Source: Blastobasis lacticolella (taxonomy: Eukaryota; Arthropoda; Insecta; Lepidoptera; Blastobasidae). Taken from it: 64,000 nucleotides of DNA. A program made the translations under genes and the position numbers. The stretch's first letter is position 1. The number at the start of each line of letters is the position of its first letter. The stretch lies in NCBI GenBank assembly GCA_905147135.1, contig LR990049.1, forward strand, positions 5,907,428-5,971,427, written 5' to 3'. Below the pieces are notes generated by a model. The model did not search any database. It was not told the DNA's origin and worked only from the letters and a program-made list of their open reading frames with translations. Shown here piece after piece: positions 56,641 to 64,000 of the stretch.

Positions 56641-57140
56641 TTTATGCCACTAAGCGGTCGGCCTGATGTAAGCTGTTACCGAAGTGATAAAATACCAGGA
56701 CTTTCATCCGCGTATTCCTGAACAGGTAAAAATCTTCTACAGTAAGGGTGTAGGTGTTTTAACCACATTGCTTCAATCCGATCTTGGTTGCAACCGCTCA
56801 TATTATCCCACTAACAGACTTGCGTAGGCCGGCAAATGATGTGGGGAACAGATATCTGGCGATACCACCTCTGCCAGGCACGAGAAGAGGCCAGCCCAAG
56901 AAGTAATGGCTGAACGTCATTAAGAGTAACATGCATGCCGACGTACTCACCACTAAGGGTGCCGAAGACCGAGCAAAGAACAGCAGGTAGGTGGACCTCG
57001 GGCCTCCGCGTATTGCGCGGGAGCTCCTGCGATTTAATGCCAAAATGATGAGTTAGACCGCTGCTGGTGTTGAGGGCCACCAGAAGCATGCAACGACCCT
57101 CACCAGACCTTGTTAGGGGTCTGGCTTCCGGTTCGTAAAC
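56640..57140 (+). mobile_element. LINE-derived fragments upstream of gene 4
   Basis: 56,800-57,060 encodes, with stops, a decayed LINE C terminus (RPANDVGNRYLAIPPLPG, then RRGQPKK, WLNVIKSNMHADV and AEDRAKN), similar in layout to RTE-like elements. 56,640-56,700 carries part of the interspersed repeat seen at 44,118. Confidence 0.55.
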
Positions 57141-57278
57141 CACGCGCCTTATCTCCAAATTAATGAACAATTAATGTAAAAGAACTCATCAATTCCATCG
57201 ATATCATTCATTTGCGAACAGTCAGGGCAAACTAGCATACGGTTATGCTAATATAGCACTTAAAGACGATGTCAAACA

Positions 57279-57306
57279 TATAAAAAAACGCTCATTTGCG
57301 TTCAGT
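57279..57306 (+). promoter_or_regulatory. Core promoter of gene 4 (TATA plus initiator)
   Basis: TATAAAAA begins at 57,279 and TCAGT lies at 57,302-57,306, putting the initiator A 25 nt downstream, the arthropod norm. The implied 5' UTR is 48 nt. Confidence 0.72.
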
Positions 57307-57351
57307 CGGTCAAGCGGTGGTTTCGCATCGGGTCTAATTATTGAAAAAAAT

Positions 57352-58449
57352 ATGAAATTTCAAATTAAATGGGTGTGTGCACTTTCAATGGTGGTCAGCA
57401 TGGCATTCAGCTTGAGGATTTTCCCGCTAGACCCTGCGGTGACTACGGCGCCGCGTCTTAGTATCATGGAGCTGAAGAAGCTGTCTGGACTGACAGCTGG
57501 ATTGTATCCAGGTGGCACAGGACCAGTGCCGCTGGAAAGCGATAATGAGTTAGCCAAGGACTTACTACCGCCCAAGGTAGGTGTTTTATTAACAGTATTA
57601 GCATAGTTATAACCTTTAGGCCTTACTGTTTACTTATTAGATATAACTTTTACTATTTGATTTTATTCACATGTAATTAGAAAGGTAGCTTACGATGTTA
57701 CCTTGATGCACTCTATTAGCAAAGTCTGTATTATTAAAACGGGTTTTGGTATATTTTTGTGTGAATACGTGACATACTGAAAGAGACAGACACACTTCCG
57801 CATTTATAACGTTTTAATGGCGATGAGTCTAATATTTTTTTTTAAGAACATACATGAATGTCTTCCAATTCCAAACGCCTGGAATTGTGTCAATCCTTGT
57901 CATCTTGTGGTGACCTATTGAGTAATAGAGGCTACAATAGGGTCTGCGGAACCGGAATGAGCTGCAAAAGTTATCACCATGTTAGATGGCGGCCAAATGC
58001 ATTGCTAGTTCTTATATAAAAAACTTACTACGACGGTACTAAAACCATTACCGAAGTAAGTTAACTTTATCGCCAAAAACCAGTCTAAAATAAAACACAG
58101 CGCCGAGTGGTGACGAAAGTTTATATAGCGAGCTCTAGGCTCAAGCGTAGACCTCCTTCCACCAGAGTGAATAGACTGTCTCATCCTCAACCGCATCAGA
58201 TGTCATGGCGGTCAAATCCTCTAAAAATATATTTTTAAAACCTCAAACTGAATAGTCACGGAAGCCGATATATTCCGTTCCGTACCATGACGTTATATTA
58301 CATATTGTTATTATTTTAAAACTAAGTCATAATTTACTTTGTTACAGGCGAACTCAGAAGACAGATGGACTGTTCCGGTGAATCCACCACATGTAGAGCC
58401 CTTCACCCCAAGTTGGAGCAAAGATTTCTCAGCAAATCTTAAACATTGA
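57352..58449 (+). CDS. Gene 4: small secreted protein, unknown family (2 exons)
   Basis: Exon 1 57,352-57,576 and exon 2 58,348-58,449 join at phase 0 (CCCAAG/GTAGGT, TTACAG/GCG), giving 108 aa. A signal peptide (MKFQIKWVCALSMVVSMAFS) precedes LRIFPLDPAVTTAPRLSIM, a Gly/Pro segment (YPGGTGPVPLES), an acidic stretch (NELAKDL) and a C terminus rich in Pro, Trp and Ser (WTVPVNPPHVEPFTPSWSK). There are no cysteines in the mature part, so it is not a disulfide-knotted peptide. The gene has a strong TATA/initiator and a poly(A) signal at 58,709. I do not recognise the family. Coding reality is supported by signal peptide, splice sites and promoter together. Confidence 0.75.
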
Positions 58450-58708
58450 ATAGAATCACATTCCTAATTAAATAATTAAATACATTTATGTAAATCTCAA
58501 CGAACGCGTTATAAAAAACGTGACCTTGTCTCGTCGGGAAATCCAAGACGTTTTAGAATTGTGTTTATACATATTGAGGATCATCTGATGACGACATAAT
58601 TATGTTATTTATATGTGGTTGTGCTGGTGATACATCCAACACAGAGACTATGGCTAATCCATAGCTAATGGCTTAATACGATTAATGTGTATTAATTTTA
58701 CGTCTTCC

Positions 58709-58714
58709 AATAAA
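58709..58714 (+). terminator. Candidate poly(A) signal of gene 4
   Basis: AATAAA 260 nt past the stop codon. Confidence 0.5.
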
Positions 58715-58719
58715 ATTAT

Positions 58720-59700
58720 GCATGATATCATAGATCTGCTAAATAATAGGTATTGTGTAAAAGTTTGTTTATCCTGTATGATGAAAATTTCGCATCTTGT
58801 TTTCTAAATTTTATTATATTTTTCGGTATGGATTTGTGGAGTTTCTGTCATAAATGTATTTCAATGAACGAAGAATGGACACATTTAAGCCCACGATAAG
58901 GAGGAGGCAAGCCGCGGGCATAAGTTAGTTATAATGAAGAGATACGATTAGTATGTACCTGTACTAGTAATTGTTTTAAATGTGATTGTTAATTACAGCA
59001 ACATTATGGATGACTTCAACTTTGCGTAAGCGTAAGGCTTTTATTGGTTTTATACTGAGAAAATTAATCATTTGCCTCGGTCATTGTTGTTGTATTCTTT
59101 GTAAACACAAAAACAAAGGTTACAACAAAAGGTGATTATAAGGAAAACTTGAAGTAAATAATGAGGTATCTCATTCTAATATTGTTTTATTTTAACGGAC
59201 CTCTGCCTTTAGATTAATTGAATCCAGCTTTGGAAGTTTAATCTGACTCACAGTTGTGACAAGGTAGGTACCATAACTTAAGGTCACTTAATTTGTACGC
59301 GCTTGCAGCCATCTTCCTAAAAAGTTTGAGTAAAAAGCTTTTATAGTAACGAACGTAATGGACTTTATGTCACAGATAACCGGAAGGATTGTAACTTGCA
59401 ATTAACAAAACTGTAAGCCATGAATAAAATAGATAAGTATCCAACAGTCACATTCGAAAATTATTACCAATTACTTATTGAGCGGGTACAGAGAAAAATG
59501 AAAACGGTAATTATAAAAATGTAGACAGATTTATATTTAATACGAAACTTTTATCTGAGGAAAAGTGCGGATCCAGATAAATCCAAAGCGGAAACGACTA
59601 ATTCGCGAATACAATTAAAACATCTAGTCCCTGTCAAAAACTCGCGAACAGCAAGCGGGCATGAACACGAAACCCAAGATTTGAAATAGTGATCATGTTA
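58720..59700. other. Intergenic sequence between genes 4 and 5
   Basis: AT-rich; no gene or repeat recognised. Confidence 0.5.
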
Positions 59701-59703
59701 ATA

Positions 59704-59821
59704 CACTGACGCATTCGCATGCGAATCCGAACTGCGAGACAATACTGACAAGGACAAAACTATACAAATCTCTCAATGGTTTGAACGAGATGCAGCTATT
59801 TCGCATCCGAATGCGTCAGTG
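59704..59821. mobile_element. Short MITE M5 with 22-bp inverted repeats
   Basis: Ends cactgacgcattcgcatgcg and complement of cgcatccgaatgcgtcagtg pair over 22 bp with one mismatch; 118 bp overall. Non-coding. Confidence 0.65.
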
Positions 59822-59877
59822 GACTACGGGCATGAAAACTCTATGAATAAGTTTCCATAATAAAGTGGCAGTGGGCA

Positions 59878-60050
59878 GGGTACAGAGCTCGAGAACAGAT
59901 GACCGATGGGAAGACGTAGCGTGGGAAGGCCTCCCACAAGGTGGACCGACGACCCGGTAAAGATCACCAGCTGGATGCGGAAGGCACCGAACTTTGTAGA
60001 AATCTCTGGGAAAGGCCTAAGCCCAGCAGTAGGTGTCTATAGCCAGGGCG
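59878..60050 (+). mobile_element. RTE LINE 3' end fragment (plus strand)
   Basis: Encodes GRRSVGRPPTRWTDDPVKI and SWMRKAP, then the aggcctaagcccagcagtag 3' end. Same family as the three minus-strand tails at 28,213, 40,263 and 53,510. Confidence 0.7.
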
Positions 60051-60179
60051 TCAGCTAGTGATCAGTCAGTTCGCTATAAGTTGTGTGTGCATGACCTGTG
60101 GCATGACCTAATGCGCAAACATATTTGCAATAGACAAATTAACCAAAACCCTTTTTGTTTCTTTTGCCTAGTGTTTAAA

Positions 60180-60430
60180 TTTTAGGTTGTATGTTGTGTT
60201 TTATGACTTTTCGGATTACGCTATAAATCGTGCTTCAACAGAACCTCAACTTATGTGGCCATCTCTCCCTGAAAATTAGGAGAGATGACCATAATATTGT
60301 GTTGTGGTGTTATAAATGCTAAAAATTCAAGCTAAAATTAATCCGTTTATAAAATCAATGCAAAATCAGCAGGACCGTTGAATATCACTAGCATATTATC
60401 ATGAGAGCATTAGACCAGTGCCATAAATAA
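60180..60430 (+). repeat. Diverged direct repeat, copy 1 (upstream of gene 5)
   Basis: Shares collinear blocks with 63,560-63,850: tatgacttttcggat / gatgacttttcgaat, ccctgaaaattag, aaaattcaagctaa, gcaaaatcagcagga / gcaaaatcaacagaa and cgttgaatatcacta. No other copy is seen in the window. Confidence 0.7.
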
Positions 60431-61163
60431 AACACTTGTCTCAGGATTCCCCAACCGGCCAAACAATACACAACAATAAACTACGACTTAGGCACTACGA
60501 CTATGTTTTAATAAGCAGTTACAAAGTACAATCGTAGGCTGATATAAAAGTCAATACTTAGGTATTATTCGCAATACCTGTACGGTAAGTACCTACAACA
60601 AAAACATCAAGACTTAAGTAAGTAATTTATTACTACTTTGTGTTCTATAAGAACTAGTCACTAAGTAACCCTAGAATTTACTTGTTTATTTCGTATCATA
60701 GAACGGAAAGTTACAGGTTTTCTGAAGCGTCTATGCTCTATGGTAATATCGTAGGCTACTTATTTTATTGATATTTAAAATATGAGCATGTTCTTAATAG
60801 TTTGTACGGGCTTTAAGAGAAGGTATCCTAAAAATATTCCTTATGTACCTTATAATGGATAGGTATACCTACATTAAATTGGAATGCAGGAAAATGGTTT
60901 TGTTGTAAACAGACTATAAATTGCTTGATTTTCCAACGATCATCGCCACAGACATTTAGAAAATGTAAGTAGTTCGTTGTTAGCCAGAATTCACTGTTAA
61001 TAACTTCTACCTATCTAAAGTTACACCACGTCTTATTGTTATCCTTAACTTTTTTTCGATTGTGTATTTAACACAATTACCTACCATATTTATGGGTAAA
61101 GATAGTTCTATAAGTACTTACTATATCTTTAGTTTTAGCAACAAAAACTGCGCAGGAAAACCT
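60430..61163. other. Upstream region of gene 5
   Basis: A second TATA-like site (actataaattg, 60,915) with a splice-donor-like AAAAT/GTAAGT at 60,966 could be an alternative non-coding first exon or the remains of a duplicated promoter. Otherwise non-coding. Confidence 0.4.
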
Positions 61164-61190
61164 TATAAATAGATGAAGAACATCGTCATT
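61164..61190 (+). promoter_or_regulatory. Core promoter of gene 5 (TATA plus initiator-like)
   Basis: TATAAATA at 61,164-61,171 and TCATT at 61,186-61,190, with the A 24 nt downstream. Implied 5' UTR about 50 nt, like gene 4. Confidence 0.65.
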
Positions 61191-61237
61191 GGAACATTAC
61201 CAGCCCATATTTTGAAAAGAACGAATCTGTGAACAAA

Positions 61238-61585
61238 ATGAAGGCTGTGTTTGCTATTACTCTCGTTGTTGTGCTGAATTTGGCGTGGGGGAAAGAGACT
61301 GCGGTCTACAGAGCGAGTAATGTGGACTTGGTTGATATACTTCGAGGAATACCGCCTAAGGAAGGCGCTATACAACTAACCAAGGTTGAAGGAGCAAAAG
61401 ATAGTTCCAATCTCCCTGATGGCATTTACTACGAGCCAGCAGATGATGAGATTACCCTCGACGTTAACGGAGATACTAAACCGCTATATTTCCAAGTAAG
61501 TCTAATTTTAAACCAGAAATTACTAGGTATGGTCTTCCGCTGTAGACTGGCAATGGTTGAATAGTCCCGGGAGCCTATTGGCACC

Positions 61586-61665
<80 letters not shown>

Positions 61666-61916
61666 CTATATTCAAGTGATAAAAGGTCAAATCAATTAAC
61701 GTCATGAACATGATTTTATCCGAATCCTTTCAACTGTTTTTTTTCTGGTCGAGTAGATCCTATTTTTGTGATTCATGAGGAACGTTAAGGTGTTTAATTT
61801 GTTAAAAGTTACTACCCGTGCGAAGCCAGGGCGGGTCCCTTGTTAATAACAATTCGTAATTTCAGACGAAGTCACAAGCTGCTGCACCAGCTCCACCAGT
61901 TGAAAAATCAGAGTAA
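61238..61916 (+). CDS. Gene 5: small secreted acidic protein, unknown family (2 exons)
   Basis: Exon 1 61,238-61,495 and exon 2 61,866-61,916 join at phase 0 (TTCCAA/GTAAGT, TTTCAG/ACG), giving 102 aa. I start at ATG 61,238; nothing in frame upstream is an ATG. The signal peptide is MKAVFAITLVVVLNLAWG. The mature part runs ETAVYRASNVDLVDILRGIP, then a Lys/Glu region and an acidic YYEPADDEITLDVNGD stretch suggestive of extended beta structure. The tail is a short Ala/Pro-rich exon (QAAAPAPPVEK). No cysteine is present. Poly(A) signals occur at 62,004 and 62,219. The intron holds an (AT)37 tract. Family not recognised; general layout is like gene 4 without visible sequence homology. Confidence 0.77.
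61589..61662. repeat. (AT)37 microsatellite
   Basis: Uninterrupted AT dinucleotide array of 74 bp in the intron of gene 5. Likely highly polymorphic. Confidence 0.97.
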
Positions 61917-62003
61917 ATACAGAAAAAAATGAACATACTAAATTACTTAGGAAGAACTTACGCAATTCCTGAGCAAGAAACCCATTTGTATCTGAGTATT
62001 CGT

Positions 62004-62009
62004 AATAAA
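62004..62009 (+). terminator. Candidate poly(A) signal of gene 5
   Basis: AATAAA 88 nt past the stop; a second one lies at 62,219-62,224. Confidence 0.5.
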
Positions 62010-62229
62010 TATGATTACATACGATATTGCTACGGAAGGTGAGAAATAATTTTCCATTAGGTATATTTTCCTACAAAGTATGAGTAATATTAAAGAATTG
62101 TTTTTTATCACATCGCTTTTTTGTTCGCTTGAAACGAAGACGCTTCCAACAAAAGGTCAAGCAAAAAATACTTGTATTGAACCGGTCAACACATCTTAGA
62201 ATTAAATGTGAATTTACAAATAAAGTTGT

Positions 62230-62689
62230 TCAGAAACACTACTTTGTATACTTTTTGCTAAATCTATTCTTAGATGGTTTTCCCAAGTTTATTTATTTAT
62301 GATAATAGTGGCATAGGAAAAATTATTGATCTGTAAAAAATATGCTTTAAAACATTGTATATTAAATTCTCCATACTTGAAACAGTATTTTACACCATAA
62401 GTAAATATCAAAGGTACTAACAAATAGGCTTTATATCTATTTGGATTAGACTAGCTTATGCTTGCGACTTCTTCCACGTGGAAATAGTTTTTATGACAGT
62501 TTAGTTTAGCTTTGCCCGCGATTTCGTTTATAAGACAATTTTAAATGACGTCCTCAGTGTATGAATGGTAGTACTATGGAGAGGTCAAGCTGTATCTCTG
62601 GTTGCACCTACCCGAATTGTATGAAACATGGCTTATTTTACAGTTTAATTAATAGTATAGATTAGGATGTAAGTAAGTATCATCATCAT
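62230..62689. other. Intergenic sequence
   Basis: AT-rich, no feature recognised. Confidence 0.45.
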
Positions 62690-63010
62690 CCTAGTTTTTA
62701 TCCCGGCTTATGCCAGCTGTTCTTCGCTCAATCTTCAGCATCTTCCCGTCGTAAGCCATTTGTTCTCGCATCCGACTCGGCAATATCAATCTCTCGCTTC
62801 CTTTGCCTCCCGCAACGGGCAGGTTTAGACAACTCTTTCCCACGATTCTGGCTTACGCAGCACGTGACCAAACCAGCGCAGGCGGGCTTCTTCAATATTT
62901 TCCGCGGTGTCTCTCATGCCAAGACTGACACGGATGTACTTATTACGTACTCGGCCGAGTCGTGTTACGCCACACATCCACCGCAATATTTTCATTTCAT
63001 TGGCATGAAG
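62690..63010 (-). mobile_element. RTE-like LINE fragment
   Basis: The complement encodes an RT-linked C-terminal region (...MKILRWMCGVTRLGRVRNK-like codons, then ENIEEARLRWFGHVLRKPES-like block with substitutions), the standard pattern of endonuclease-RT LINEs. 39,780-39,905 is a related piece. Confidence 0.6.
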
Positions 63011-63559
63011 TTCGTATTAGTATGTAAGTATATTTTAAGTGAACGAGTAACGTCTAAGTCAGAGTTTAGTCCATCGACTCGATATGCAGAAGAAGTATAA
63101 TACATTATTATTACTCCGCGTCATATTACTGTCTCAGACGCGCTTCAAAATATATCAGTTCAAGCATACGCTTAAAACGCGTCGTATCGTACAGCCAAGA
63201 AATACGTTACATCCGCCAAGCTTGAGAGCTTCACGATTTTAGGTCAACGGGAAGTACCTTCAAGGTTTTAATTCCCTTGCGAGTGTCAAAATATGCGGCA
63301 TACATGGAGCATAAACAGCCGTATCTTTTGATTGCGTTGACTTAGAAGTTTGATTTTTTACTTTAATAAGGAATTGCAGACCTGAGTATTTGATTTTATT
63401 TTCAACTTTATACCTCAACGTGCTCCTGAGAAAAGGGTCTTGACAGACGGGCAAACAGATAACAAAGTGATCCTATAAGGGTTCCTTTTATTTGAGGTAC
63501 AAACCCTAAAAATTTGAATTAAAATGCGGTTCCTTTTGCCAAGTGTATAAATGCTGTTA

Positions 63560-63850
63560 CCTGTTGTGATAATTTTTAATAAATGAGTTTTTGATGACTT
63601 TTCGAATCAGGCTGTGAAAAGTGCCTTAACAAGTTTTTTAATTAACATATCACATGGCTGGGGTGTGGCTATCACGCCCTGAAAATTAGTGGATATGCGA
63701 CCATATCGTGTGGCGTGTAAAAGCCCTATAATAAATGCAGAAAATTCAAGCTAATATGAATGCGTTTAAAAAATATTGCAAAATCAACAGAATCGTTGAA
63801 TATCACTATCATAATATGCATTACACCAGTAAGTACCATCAATAAATCTA
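63560..63850 (+). repeat. Diverged direct repeat, copy 2 (downstream of gene 5)
   Basis: Counterpart of 60,180-60,430 in the same orientation, about 3.4 kb away, with insertions and many substitutions. Gene 5 lies between the two copies. Confidence 0.7.
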
Positions 63851-64000
63851 TAGAGAAAGTCCACTATAGTCCGATCCTATACGATACGCATAACTAACGT
63901 TAGGCGTTAAACAAAACTAGTGAAAAAATAACAATAATATCATTAATTTAATCTGTAATAAACGTATGATACATAAATATGTCTTTCCTTCTTAAATTTT
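63851..64000. other. Right edge of window
   Basis: Nothing recognised. Confidence 0.4.

Noticed and set aside
1..64000. CRISPR arrays, operons, riboswitches, rRNA
   Set aside because: None present; the window is eukaryotic with spliced genes.

Overview
The window looks like a nuclear genomic segment from a lepidopteran (moth or butterfly). It is AT-rich, its genes are small and split by GT-AG introns, core promoters have TATA boxes with TCAGT-type initiators, and the transposon mix is typical of Lepidoptera: RTE and Jockey-type LINEs, two tRNA-derived SINE families, piggyBac, DIRS and many MITEs. There is no operon or prokaryotic feature. The longest open frames belong to retrotransposons; the host genes only become visible when exons are assembled by hand.

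Host genes. I assemble five small genes, each with an N-terminal signal peptide. Gene 1 (4934-7891, minus) and gene 2 (15623-18447, minus) are paralogues. Both have a 55-nt signal-peptide exon, matching splice phases, a shared charged helical module (D/N-P-F..D-Y/F-H..I..N-I-Q-K) and a C-terminal domain that resembles seroin-type silk/antimicrobial proteins. Gene 1 carries two copies of the helical module on separate exons, a 16-nt exon and an apparently obligatory 4-nt exon; gene 2 has a 10-nt exon. Gene 3 (43517-51779, plus; 3 exons) encodes a 249-aa secreted Ser/Gly/Ala/Gln-rich silk-like protein. Gene 4 (57352-58449, plus; 2 exons, 108 aa) and gene 5 (61238-61916, plus; 2 exons, 102 aa) encode small secreted proteins I do not recognise. 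I infer a cluster of secreted, possibly silk-gland or immune, proteins; the sequence alone does not prove the tissue.

Layout. 1-4.7 kb: tyrosine-recombinase fragment, internally deleted piggyBac, SINE and palindromes. 4.9-7.9 kb: gene 1. 9.8-13.7 kb: nearly intact Jockey-type LINE. 15.6-18.5 kb: gene 2. 19.5-21.9 kb: DIRS-like relic. 22.3-24.6 kb: relic of a LINE with a restriction-like endonuclease (RLE). 25-28.8 kb: nested RTE, MITE and SINE. 28,624-38,877: a 5.1-kb tandem duplication whose two copies are nearly identical over the first 3.7 kb but clearly diverged over the last 1.1 kb. 39-43 kb: SINEs, LINE tails and a near-perfect 102-bp inverted repeat. 43.5-51.8 kb: gene 3 with SINE-rich introns. 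52-57 kb: MITE and LINE fragments. 57.3-62 kb: genes 4 and 5. A diverged direct repeat flanks gene 5 and suggests that the locus itself was duplicated.
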